Source: Herbaspirillum sp. YR522 (GTDB lineage Bacteria > Pseudomonadota > Gammaproteobacteria > Burkholderiales > Burkholderiaceae_D). Taken from it: DNA of 64,000 nucleotides. Position numbers and translations under genes: made by a program. The notes below the pieces were generated by a model, which was given only the letters and a program-made list of their open reading frames with translations, was not told the DNA's origin and did not search any database. Of the stretch, positions 22,253 to 30,199 are shown in pieces (positions within the stretch are counted from its first letter, which is position 1; every line of letters begins with the position of its first letter). The stretch spans positions 1-64,000 of the forward strand of contig NZ_AKJA01000104.1 in NCBI RefSeq assembly GCF_000282575.1, given 5' to 3'.

Positions 22253-22510
22253 TTAAGCCGTCACGACGGTAGCGTATTGGCGCTGTTGCAGGCCCTTGAC
22301 AACGAACTTCACCTTGCCGTCCTTCAGGGCGTACAGGGTGTGGTCCTTGCCCAGGCCGACGTTTTCGCCAGCGTGAACGCGGGTGCCGCGTTGACGCACG
22401 ATGATGCCGCCAGCATTGATGACTTGACCACCGTAGACCTTGACGCCGAGTCGCTTCGACTCTGAATCACGGCCGTTGCGCGTAGTGCCGCCGCCTTTTT
22501 TGTGTGCCAT
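22253..22510 (-). CDS. rpmA: 50S ribosomal protein L27
   Basis: An 85-residue ribosomal protein with the L27 N terminus [22 protein letters not shown]. That terminus reaches the peptidyl-transferase centre and has no cleaved extension. It follows rplU after 45 bp. Confidence 0.98.
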   Translation of the reverse strand: MAHKKGGGTTRNGRDSESKRLGVKVYGGQVINAGGIIVRQRGTRVHAGENVGLGKDHTLYALKDGKVKFVVKGLQQRQYATVVTA

Positions 22511-22555
22511 TTAAGACTCCTTGATAACTTTGAATTGAACCGGTCGCAACGCTGA

Positions 22556-22867
22556 TTAGGCGTTGATCGAGACGATTTGCAGTTCGGTGTAGTTTTGACG
22601 ATGGCCTTGACGCTTCTGGTAATGCTTACGACGACGCATCTTGAAGATCCGGACCTTGTCGTGGCGACCTTGAGCTACCACCGTAGCCAGCACCGTTGCA
22701 CCTGCGACCAGTGGCGCACCGAATTGCACGGTTTCGCCGGCGCCCACTGCGAGCACCTGATCCAAAGTGATTTCGGAGCCAATGTCTGCCGGTATCTGTT
22801 CTACTTTGAGTTTTTCGCCAGCAGCAACTTTGTATTGTTTGCCGCCGGTTTTTATGACCGCGTACAT
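22556..22867 (-). CDS. rplU: 50S ribosomal protein L21
   Basis: A 103-residue 23S-rRNA-binding protein, [14 protein letters not shown] to [11 protein letters not shown]. It is first in the rplU-rpmA pair and divergent from ispB; the promoters lie in 22868-23127. Confidence 0.98.
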   Translation of the reverse strand: MYAVIKTGGKQYKVAAGEKLKVEQIPADIGSEITLDQVLAVGAGETVQFGAPLVAGATVLATVVAQGRHDKVRIFKMRRRKHYQKRQGHRQNYTELQIVSINA

Positions 22868-23127
22868 GTGAACCTCATCGAATAATGTAAAAAGAACGAT
22901 TTTCCCCCTGCACCAATCAGCCGGAAACAGGAAAACCCCAAATTATACATAGACTTAGCGACCCGGTCAAAGCCGGCAATGGGGCGCGCCGCCGCCGCGC
23001 AACACAGTTTCCGGCCGGTAAATTGCCAGTCGGGCAAGCCAAATGACAGTTTGTCATCGATCCGCTACCGCCATGCACCACGCCGGCACCCGATGTCATC
23101 GTATAATCCGGGCAATAACCATTTTTT

Positions 23128-24129
23128 ATGGGTTTCGCCTTGTCAGCCGTCGTACAAACCTCTTCGCAACAAACCATCATGCACCCGATCGTCTCCGACA
23201 TGGAGGCCGTCAACGCCGTCATCCGCCGGCAGTTGCATTCCGAGGTGCCCCTGGTGAACCAGGTAGCCGAATACATCATCGCCGCCGGTGGCAAGCGCCT
23301 GCGTCCGGTGCTGGTGTTGCTGGTGGCCAATGCCTTCGGCTATCGCGGCGAGCAGCATCATTCGCTGGCGGCGGTAATCGAGTTCATCCACACCGCGACC
23401 TTGCTGCATGACGACGTGGTCGACGAGTCATCGTTGCGCCGTGGCAAGCAGACCGCCAACGCCCTGTTCGGCAATGCCGCCTCGGTGCTGGTGGGCGACT
23501 TCCTGTATTCGCGTGCGTTCCAGATGATGGTGGCGGTGGGCAATCCGCGTGTCATGGAAATCGTCGCCGATGCCACCAACGTCATCGCCGAGGGTGAAGT
23601 GCTGCAGTTGCTCAACATGCACAATCCCGATGTCGACGAGGCCGGCTACCTGCAGGTGATCCGCTCCAAGACCGCCAAGCTGTTCGAGGCCGCCAGCCAG
23701 ATCGGCGCCCTGATCGCCGGCGCCGACGAAGCCGGCATCGAGGCCGCGGGCGAATATGGCCGTTCGATCGGCACCGCCTTCCAGCTGATCGACGACGTGC
23801 TCGACTATTCGGGCAACAGCGCCGAGATCGGCAAGAACGTGGGCGACGACCTGCGCGAAGGCAAGCCGACGCTGCCCTTGATCTGGCTGATGCAGCACGG
23901 CTCGCCCCAGGAGCGCGAACTGGTGCGCACCTGTATCGAAAACGGCGATGAACAGCATTTCGACCAGGTGCTGGAAGCCATCACGCACTCCGGCGCACTG
24001 GCCTATACCCGGCAGCAGGCAGAGACCGCCGCACGTCGCGCGGCCGACGCCATTGCCGGGCTTGCCGATAGCCAATTCAAAAAATCTTTGTTAGAATTAT
24101 GCGCTTTCGCGGTAGATCGAAATCACTAA
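23128..24129 (+). CDS. ispB: Octaprenyl-diphosphate synthase (polyprenyl synthetase)
   Basis: Makes the C40 side chain of ubiquinone from farnesyl diphosphate and isopentenyl diphosphate. It has 333 residues. The two aspartate-rich motifs are LLHDDVVDES and LIDDVLDYS, with GGKRLRP near the N terminus. A TATAAT lies at 23102-23107, very close to the ATG at 23128, and neither this ATG nor the in-frame ATG at 23179 has a clear Shine-Dalgarno, so the start is uncertain. tRNA-Pro follows after 15 bp. Confidence 0.95.
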   Translation: MGFALSAVVQTSSQQTIMHPIVSDMEAVNAVIRRQLHSEVPLVNQVAEYIIAAGGKRLRPVLVLLVANAFGYRGEQHHSLAAVIEFIHTATLLHDDVVDESSLRRGKQTANALFGNAASVLVGDFLYSRAFQMMVAVGNPRVMEIVADATNVIAEGEVLQLLNMHNPDVDEAGYLQVIRSKTAKLFEAASQIGALIAGADEAGIEAAGEYGRSIGTAFQLIDDVLDYSGNSAEIGKNVGDDLREGKPTLPLIWLMQHGSPQERELVRTCIENGDEQHFDQVLEAITHSGALAYTRQQAETAARRAADAIAGLADSQFKKSLLELCAFAVDRNH

Positions 24130-24144
24130 CGAGATCTCACTCGA

Positions 24145-24221
24145 CGGGGTGTAGCTTAGCCTGGTAGAGCGCTACGTTCGGGACGTAGAGGCCGGAGGTT
24201 CGAATCCTCTCACCCCGACCA
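24145..24221 (+). tRNA. tRNA-Pro (anticodon CGG)
   Basis: A 77-nt cloverleaf. Acceptor stem CGGGGTG/CACCCCG, anticodon stem CTACG/CGTAG with loop TTCGGGA (anticodon CGG), T-arm GGAGG-TTCGAAT-CCTCT, and an encoded CCA end. It is the apparent integration target of the element that follows. Confidence 0.96.
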
Positions 24222-24268
24222 TTAAACCCAGCAGCCATGCGGGTTTCCATAAGATGGTCTGTTTCCCA

Positions 24269-24292
24269 GTACTACAGTGTTCGCTGTAGTAC
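24269..24292. repeat. Perfect 9-bp hairpin near the left end of the element
   Basis: GTACTACAG and CTGTAGTAC flank the 6-nt loop TGTTCG, 48 bp inside the tRNA end. It could be an integrase or excisionase arm site. The rest of 24222-24474 shows nothing else recognisable. Confidence 0.6.
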
Positions 24293-24474
24293 ATCTGTTA
24301 GGTTAGGCTTGTGGATTTCCTTTGATTTCCACGACCATACTTACCGCCCCCCAAAAAAAATCGAAACACAATTCACGTGGCCGCATTGGCGCACGTAGAC
24401 TACGGGTCTGGTGCTTGCTTGTAAGCTGAACTTATAAAAACAATAAAAATGACCAGTATTACAATCGCAGTCTA

Positions 24475-25828
24475 AGCTGCGTCCAGCAATTCGATCCCAG
24501 CGTCGGCCAAGGCGCGCGCACCGTACCAATCCCCGACTCACCCCTCAGCGTACCTGGCTATCCCGACAAACTCAAAATTTACCCGATGCCCGCGAGTAAG
24601 TTCTGGCAGATCCGCCTGTACGATGAACAGGCAAAGAAGACCATCAAGCGCAGCTCTAAGTCTGAACATAAAGCCGAAGCCTTTAAGGCCGCGAAGAAAC
24701 TATATGAAGAGGTCGTTTATGGGCACCTGAACGGGACGAGCACTTCATCCAAGAGCCGGTTCGATATCTGCGCCAATCTATGATGGAACTGCAACAATCG
24801 CGCGTGGTTCGCAAAGACATCACTCCGGCAGCCCATCAAAACGACCAGTATTTCCTCGATGCGACTATCTTCCCCCGCTTCCGCACCATGGACGTAGCAG
24901 ATGTGACATTCGATGAACTTGAAAAATTCTTGGCGAAACTCGGCGAAACTTTGTCGGGATCCTCGATCCTGCGGCATCTGGGTCTGGTACGTAAGGTCCT
25001 GGAATATGCGCACAATCGGCACTTGTTGAAAACAATGCCGTTATTTCCCAAGGCGCAAAAACAGGATCAACCTCGTGGCTGATTCCGACCATCCGAATAC
25101 GACGCACTCTTAGCCCGGGCAAAGCAACTCGTTGGTCAGGTCGTAGAATTGCAACCCGCCGCCGACGAAGTGCAAGAGAAAAAACAGGAGATTAGACGCG
25201 TAACGATCACCAGCGACTTGCCCAACATGATCGCATTCATGGTTAACGGCTTCATCCGCCCTACCGACTTAAAGAACATGTGCCACAAACACATCGAGAT
25301 CATCCGTGGCGATCACACGTTTTTGCGGTTGACGCTGCCTGAAAGCATGACAAACCAATCGTTACCCTCGAAAAGGCCGTCGCCATTTACGAAGGAATCC
25401 AGACTGAGAACGCAAAAAGCGAACTTGCCGAACCAGACAACTACGTGTTCATGCCGACTTATACCAATCGGGAAACAGCACTTCGCAAGCTCCAACAACA
25501 GTTCAACTATCTGCTACAAGATCTGAGATTCAAGAAAGGCACACTCGAAGAAGACCGCACGATTTACAGCCTTCGCCACACCTGCATCATGTTCCGATTA
25601 CTCGACGGGGATAACATTGACCTACTGACTCTCGCGCGAAACGCTCGCACTTCTGTCGAAATGATCGAACGCTTCTACGCCAGCCAGTTGTCGGGAGAAA
25701 TGAACATCGGCGCACTGCAATCGAATCGCACGAAAAAGACATTCAGGCTTGCGCAAGATGTTGATCCCAAAAAGCGCCTGACGCTCCAAAACGGGCATAT
25801 CGCACTAGCTGCAACATACAACACGTAA
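24475..25828 (+). pseudogene. Tyrosine site-specific integrase, broken by frameshifts and a stop
   Basis: A phage-type integrase can be followed across at least three lesions. The N-terminal arm domain (KFWQIRLYDEQAKKT) is read around 24586-24725, and its frame is open upstream without an obvious start. A frameshift near 24730 leads to RDEHFIQEPVRYLRQS and the core-binding region. An in-frame TGA lies at 25080-25082. A second frameshift near 25350 leads to the C-terminal catalytic part with SLRHTCIMF and the nucleophile region MIERFYASQ. The gene sits next to tRNA-Pro as expected for the integrase of an island, but cannot make an intact protein. Confidence 0.8.
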
Positions 25829-25846
25829 CGACAAAAAACGACGTAT

Positions 25847-25874
25847 GGCGGGCCTTCCAAAGCCCGCCCTTTTT
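25847..25874 (+). terminator. Terminator after the integrase pseudogene
   Basis: GGCGGGC (25847-25853) and GCCCGCC (25862-25868) form the stem, followed by CTTTTTATT on the plus strand, 19 bp after the integrase stop codon. Confidence 0.85.
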
Positions 25875-25960
25875 ATTAGACGGCGGCCCCGATACCATGC
25901 ACAATGGCTGCATCAACACAGAACAAGCTGTGCCGCAACACAAAATAAGAGCAACAAAAA

Positions 25961-26533
25961 ATGAACAACAAGAATCTTCAACGCGGACATTAGCATCTGC
26001 TTAATCGCTACGCCACCTTCGCGTCACACATGCTGACGCTGACCATGAAGGAAAACATCTCAGTCCAAGCCGTACGCTCTGCGGTAAACCGCTTCATTAC
26101 AAAGCTGAACTGGGAAATGCACGGACATCGTGGGCGCCAAGCGCGGACGAAGTCCAAATGTCGGATTATTGCAATCCCTTCCATCGAAGGTCAAAACGGA
26201 AACAAACGCATTCATGTGCATCTGATTCTAGGAAATATCCCGACCGAGCGTAGCGAACATTTGGGGAGAACCATTCAGGGCATTTTGAATACGACGACTG
26301 GTAGCATGCCTCGTGTTGACTTGACCCCACTGCATGAGACCGATGGCGCATCGCTCTATCTGGCAATGGAAGTCGGATATGTCAACAATGATGCGATTGC
26401 TTGGGATTGGGCCAGCATTCCGAGTGCCCTGTATACGCCTCCCAAGAGGCAAACCGTAGCTGAGGCTCGTCGCGTTCTGCCCCTCAAAGCAACACGTAAT
26501 ACCCGCAACACCAAGTCCTCCCTCCGAAGCTGA
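25961..26533 (+). pseudogene. HUH-like replication/relaxase protein with in-frame amber codon
   Basis: From the ATG at 25961 the frame reads MNNKNLQRGH, then a TAG at 25991-25993, then HLLNRYATFASHMLTLTM onward to 26533. The part after the stop keeps homologous-looking sequence, so the TAG is probably a nonsense mutation in a 190-codon gene. Restart at the ATG at 26030 would give 167 residues. The segment RIHVHLILGN carries an H-hydrophobic-H motif, and a possible tyrosine lies in YLAMEVGY. This resembles small rolling-circle Rep proteins of phage or plasmid remnants. The assignment is tentative. Confidence 0.45.
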
Positions 26534-26677
26534 GCATAATGCCAAGTCGGACGGGGGCAAGACAATCAGATCTTCTCCCCGAGACGCCGCCCACGGTAGC
26601 CTCAGTGGTAGATCCTTGTCCAAAAAATCCGCACACAAGTACAACAACTCTTATTGGCCCAAAAAGACAACAAAATA

Positions 26678-26709
26678 AAATGTCTACATATTCGCTAACG
26701 TAGACATTT
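26678..26709. repeat. Perfect 10-bp inverted repeat upstream of the winged-helix gene
   Basis: AAATGTCTAC and GTAGACATTT flank a 12-nt loop. It sits just upstream of a probable promoter (26724-26752), so it may be an operator for the downstream gene or the end of the preceding transcript. No strong T-run follows. Confidence 0.6.
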
Positions 26710-26723
26710 CCAAAAAACAACCG

Positions 26724-26752
26724 TTGAAACCGCTAAAATCATATGGCACAAT
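26724..26752 (+). promoter_or_regulatory. Probable sigma-70 promoter of the winged-helix gene
   Basis: TTGAAA (26724-26729), a 17-nt spacer and CACAAT (26747-26752), ending 30 bp before the chosen start codon at 26783. Confidence 0.5.
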
Positions 26753-26782
26753 TCTGCCAATCGTCTACAGATGAGGCCCAAC

Positions 26783-27613
26783 ATGGAAAACGAAACCAGT
26801 CCGCAAACTCCACCAGCTAACGCGCCCGAAGAGCGTGGTCGCTCTACGGTTGAGTTTCCATACTTCGATCTCGACGGTTCATCGGATGTGGCACAAGCCG
26901 TGTACCAATTGGGATTTACATCCTGCGATCCGGCCTCTCTCGCGACCAAGCTGAATATGGCGCCCGATGGGGGCGGCTTTCGCATGCGCCTTATTGCGGC
27001 GAAAACATTTGGCTTATTGAATTATGGACGCGCAACAGGAGGGTCGATTGAACTGACGGAGCTTGGACAAGCAGTTGCCTCGCCGGAAACCGAGCGGCGT
27101 GGACGTTTGGATGCTTTTATGTCCATTCCCCTTTATAAGTCGCTATTCGAACGGCTTAAAGGGCAGATACTGCCTCCCGGACCAGCTCTGGACCGCTTAA
27201 TGGAGCAGATGGGTGTTGCCCCGAAACAAAAAGACAAGGCTCGGCAAGTCTTCCTGCGTTCCGCGAAACAAGCAGGGTTGTTCGAACTTGCTAATGATCG
27301 CATGACGTTACCACCAAGCGTAACCTCTGCTTCGGCTAACACCCCTTCTGGCACATCTACGTCTGCTCAGCCCGCCACACAAACATCTGAGAACGGCACG
27401 AAAGCGCAGACTTCCAACTTGCATCCGTTCATACAAGGCTTGATCGAGAAGCTGCCGCCTGCGGATTCGGAATGGGATCTCATTTCTCGCGCCAAATGGC
27501 TGACAACTGCCGCGAATATCTTCGACCTTATGTATAAAGGTGGAAATGATCTTGGCATCAAGGTGACTTTAGAAGGCACTACGCTTTCGGTCATCGCAGG
27601 AGACCTAACGTGA
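26783..27613 (+). CDS. Winged-helix (DUF5343-like) protein of unknown function
   Basis: A 276-residue protein with two apparent domains. An N-terminal helix-turn-helix-like part (about 25-100: YFDLDGSSDVAQAVYQ, PASLATKLN, MRLIAAKTFGLL, ELTELGQAV) recalls DUF5343-type winged-helix proteins. A low-complexity Ser/Thr/Ala linker (about 180-215) leads to a short C-terminal domain. The ATG at 26783 is preferred over 26771 because an AGG lies at useful spacing before it. It has lower GC than the backbone, is flanked by hairpins, and is probably monocistronic. It could be a regulator or part of a defence module. Confidence 0.6.
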   Translation: MENETSPQTPPANAPEERGRSTVEFPYFDLDGSSDVAQAVYQLGFTSCDPASLATKLNMAPDGGGFRMRLIAAKTFGLLNYGRATGGSIELTELGQAVASPETERRGRLDAFMSIPLYKSLFERLKGQILPPGPALDRLMEQMGVAPKQKDKARQVFLRSAKQAGLFELANDRMTLPPSVTSASANTPSGTSTSAQPATQTSENGTKAQTSNLHPFIQGLIEKLPPADSEWDLISRAKWLTTAANIFDLMYKGGNDLGIKVTLEGTTLSVIAGDLT

Positions 27614-27623
27614 TGAGATAATG

Positions 27624-27658
27624 TGTCCTCAACAGCATCGGCTGCCCTGTTGAGGACA
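27624..27658. repeat. Perfect 12-bp hairpin after the winged-helix gene
   Basis: TGTCCTCAACAG and CTGTTGAGGACA flank an 11-nt loop, 11 bp after the stop codon. An A-run rather than a T-run follows on the plus strand, so it is not a standard terminator. It may protect the 3' end of the transcript. Confidence 0.65.
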
Positions 27659-27786
27659 AAAAAGAAAGGCCCCTACAGTGCGTATTCTTGGCGGAAGGAC
27701 ACTGTAAGGGCCATGGCAAGCCAACCTAACGGCTGGCTCCTCAACTCACTTACCGCCGTAATGACGGCAGGAAGGAGGTGATATGG

Positions 27787-27930
27787 ATGAAACAACAAAG
27801 CTTCAACTTTCCGATCCCTGAGGGTTTCACGGTGGTTTTCCGGCCCTGGATTACCCTCAAAAATGGCAAACGGCTGTACGCGTCGCAAGTCGGAAAGCGT
27901 GCTTTCCCCTTAATCGTTCCCATAAAATAA
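27787..27930 (+). CDS. 47-residue basic protein of mobile-element type
   Basis: The ATG at 27787 follows AAGGAGGTGAT (27772-27782), an essentially perfect complement to the 16S 3' end, with 4 nt between. The protein reads MKQQSFNFPIPEGF, then VVFRPWITLKNGKRLYAS and QVGKRAFPLIVPIK: one short beta-rich basic unit. Short proteins with this FRPWI...NGKRIYA...GKKAF pattern recur beside integrases in proteobacterial elements; their function is unknown. An overlapping ATG at 27783 gives only 12 codons. An inverted repeat AATCGTTCC/GGAACGATT spans the stop codon. Confidence 0.7.
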   Translation: MKQQSFNFPIPEGFTVVFRPWITLKNGKRLYASQVGKRAFPLIVPIK

Positions 27931-27950
27931 GGAACGATTGACATAGCCAG

Positions 27951-28028
27951 CCGTTGTAACGGTTTAGCATTCTAAACCCTTTCGTAACCTACCGCTACCC
28001 AAGGAAGCGGTAGGGTTCGCCACAACGG
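27951..28028. other. Three-stem structured site next to the tyrosine recombinase
   Basis: An outer stem CCGTTGT/ACAACGG (27951-27957 with 28022-28028) encloses two hairpins. One is GGTTTAG-CATT-CTAAACC (27961-27978). The other pairs AACCTACCGCT with AGCGGTAGGGTT with one bulge (27986-28017). Together they make a three-way junction. It ends 22 bp from the recombinase stop codon. It could be a replication origin, a folded single-strand recombination site or a structured RNA. Confidence 0.55.
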
Positions 28029-28049
28029 ACAGAAGAGCAGCAGCGCCCC

Positions 28050-28610
28050 TTACACCAGTTCTACTGCAACTGTTTGCAAGGCGTCATTTACATTGATATA
28101 AGCTTGCGTGGTCCCGATATTTCGATGCCCCGCTAAAGCCATCAAAACTCGTACACCTTTGTTCGCTAACGTAGTGATGAAGGTACGCCTTCCAGAATGA
28201 CCAGTTGCGCCGTCGATCCCTACCTTCTTGTAAAGATGATGGAAGTATTGGCAAAGTGTGTTCGCAGTGAAGCCAGCACGCTTTTGCGTATAGAACAAAG
28301 GCCTATCAAAACGGGGACTCTTTAAAGTGGCAGTGTAGACAGCGAGTTCTCCGCGCAACCGCTCCGCGACAAAAACTGTTCGGGCATGCCGCCCCTTTGT
28401 CTGCTCTGGAAGCAACCGCAGCTCAGATTTGATAGAACCGTCCGCCGCGACAACATCTCCAATACGCAATGCTGCAACTTCTCCGACGCGCATTCCAGAT
28501 AAGTGTGTAAGCAGTAACATTGCCCGATTACGCGAAGCATGCTTGTGCAGCGAAATGTAGAGAAGGACTTTCTTCAGCTCCTTTTCCGTAAGCGTTTTTG
28601 CTTGCGACAT
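28050..28610 (-). CDS. Minimal tyrosine recombinase (catalytic domain only)
   Basis: A 186-residue protein that is all catalytic domain. R41 (SGMRVGEV), K72, H138 and R141 (GHSGRR), H162 (LAGHRN) and the nucleophile Y171 (TQAYINV) are all present. The N-terminal core-binding SAM-like domain found in XerC/D and phage integrases is absent, yet the gene looks intact and starts cleanly with ATG. Such short integrase-like proteins occur in betaproteobacterial elements. It is the only intact recombinase in the element and lies beside the structured site at 27951-28028. Confidence 0.88.
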   Translation of the reverse strand: MSQAKTLTEKELKKVLLYISLHKHASRNRAMLLLTHLSGMRVGEVAALRIGDVVAADGSIKSELRLLPEQTKGRHARTVFVAERLRGELAVYTATLKSPRFDRPLFYTQKRAGFTANTLCQYFHHLYKKVGIDGATGHSGRRTFITTLANKGVRVLMALAGHRNIGTTQAYINVNDALQTVAVELV

Positions 28611-28799
28611 AGATCTTCTGTAATCAAAGAAACATGTGTCAGACGATGTATTCTTTTCTTAAGAAGATCAACAAATAACATGATCGTGCGGAGACTCAGA
28701 AGAATCAAGTACTTACATGCAAAGCAAAGATTGCTGCTATTTTCTTTGCTTCATAGTTTCCAACGGTCGAAAAAATAAAAAGCACATTTGGGGGATTTC

Positions 28800-29825
28800 A
28801 TGACCGCACATAAGCTTCACATTGCAGGGAAAGCAGTTCATTTACATGGATGTCTTATAGCCTCAAATTTTCGGACGCAACGAGTTCTTTGCTCTGATCC
28901 TTGGGATTTTGTCGCGCTTTGGCTAAAGCGACATCATAAAAAGGACGCCCTTTTTTATTGGGACCAGTCGCGCCATTTTTATAACGCCTCTGTCACACTC
29001 CCCGCATTGTCAGCCCCATTAACTTCCTACTATTGCTTCCTCAACGCAACCAAAGCATTGCTATCGTCTACAGGACAAACATTCACCGAAAATCACGGCG
29101 TAGGAGGGCGTTCAAATCCTGGCCCAAAATCTCTCTCTCACGAAATCATAGACTTTCAGGGTGGTGGGATCTTACCTGCTCTTTGCAAGTATCTTGTTGA
29201 ACCAGACAATGCTGGAAAGAACTTCACATTAAAAGATCTGTTGTGGCAAATGCCCTTCGTTCACCGAGCCTATTGTTTGACCTACCAGGGAACAACAGAG
29301 TTGTTCATTCCGCTCACATCTCATTCTTTTATGCGTCGAGATGGCTCGAAGGAAGCTTGGTTTCAAGCAGAAGTTGACCGTCGATACATAAATGCTCATA
29401 CACAAAAGGTTATACAGCCAGGTTTTGAAATATTTGAAACGGAGGAGAAATATCTGATTCGGCGCAAAAGACGCTTCCGATGGTCTGGCAGAGATGTCGA
29501 GAATAGCATCGGAGAATTTAAGCGATACCACAAAACGATTCGGCGGCGAGTCATGCCAATTTTCTCATCTGAAAACCGTTGGTACTTGAAGAAGTCGGTC
29601 GCAGGACACGATACATTAGCAAACTCTCAACTCGTTCTCATGTACGCAGTAATGCACCGTCTTAGTGAGTTAAGCCGGTATGACCCAATTGCATTAGCCG
29701 GCCATTTCAATGTTAACCATAATTGGTTGCTAACCGAATTTGTTCGGGCTGCACCGAACCAATTCATCTATGGAATGGCTTCAGAGATTACAGGATCGGA
29801 ATTCATCAGACCTGATGCGTTCTGA
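28800..29825 (+). CDS. YaaC-like protein, possible defence gene
   Basis: A 341-residue protein resembling the YaaC-like family. The N-terminal SRHFYNASVTLPALSAPL leads to SYYCFLNATKALL, then a conserved HGV, and the C terminus carries LMYAVMHRLSELSRYDP. No catalytic motif is recognised. YaaC-like genes often occur in genomic islands with restriction or abortive-infection genes, so a defence role is possible but not shown. The ATG at 28800 is preceded by GGGGGA at good spacing; a TTG start 12 nt upstream is less likely. GC is well below the backbone. Confidence 0.6.
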   Translation: MTAHKLHIAGKAVHLHGCLIASNFRTQRVLCSDPWDFVALWLKRHHKKDALFYWDQSRHFYNASVTLPALSAPLTSYYCFLNATKALLSSTGQTFTENHGVGGRSNPGPKSLSHEIIDFQGGGILPALCKYLVEPDNAGKNFTLKDLLWQMPFVHRAYCLTYQGTTELFIPLTSHSFMRRDGSKEAWFQAEVDRRYINAHTQKVIQPGFEIFETEEKYLIRRKRRFRWSGRDVENSIGEFKRYHKTIRRRVMPIFSSENRWYLKKSVAGHDTLANSQLVLMYAVMHRLSELSRYDPIALAGHFNVNHNWLLTEFVRAAPNQFIYGMASEITGSEFIRPDAF

Positions 29826-30199
29826 ATTTGTCGTTTAGATCTATGCCGACAGATTCTATAGTTGGCTGACTTCTATTAAAGCGCTCTAGTCACTTTATTT
29901 TGTAGCTGCGAGGTGACCTGAGACGTTTCTTGTAGCCACTTTTGAAGTGAGTTCTTTATGCTATTGGGCTTCAACCAAAAAGTGGAGTGCGTCGTCAAAC
30001 ATGATGACGCAGGTTAACAGTCTGGCTCCACGTTTACAACTGCCAAAGAAAAATGCCGTTCAGTCTTAACTGAACGGCATTACAGCAGATGCTGGGCTTT
30101 TTCATTTCCCCGCGCCGCTGCCAGCGGCCAGCCAGCCCCACCCGATGGAACCGCCCCCGCCAGCCTTCTCACTCAAGAGAAACTATAAGGAGCACTCCC
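29826..30199. other. Non-coding right end of the element with nested hairpins
   Basis: No gene is seen. GTGGAG (29982-29987) and CTCCAC (30026-30031) enclose a hairpin GCGTCGTCA-AACA-TGATGACGC with one G-U pair. A second strong hairpin, AATGCCGTTCAG/CTGAACGGCATT with a 6-nt loop, lies at 30052-30081, with a T-run on its minus-strand side. GC content rises sharply after about 30.1 kb, marking the probable edge of the element. The remainder is the leader of the next gene. Confidence 0.6.

Larger units (their letters stand above)
24222..30081. mobile_element. Decayed integrative element at tRNA-Pro(CGG)
   Basis: From the tRNA 3' end to about 30.1 kb, base composition falls well below the GC-rich surroundings. 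The contents are those of a mobile element: a broken tyrosine integrase by the tRNA, an HUH-like protein with an amber codon, a winged-helix protein, a small mobile-element-type protein, a second short tyrosine recombinase, a YaaC-like gene and several strong hairpins. I find no repeat of the tRNA 3' end at the right side, so the right boundary is set by composition and the hairpin at 30052-30081. Confidence 0.7.

Noticed and set aside
27961-28017. An integron attC site
   Set aside because: The arms do not contain the GTTRRRY/RYYYAAC core sites required for attC, although the folded layout is similar.
29826-30199. A PIP or hrp box upstream of the NEL gene
   Set aside because: No TTCG-N16-TTCG pair or sigma-L-type hrp box could be found, so type III co-regulation is not claimed.
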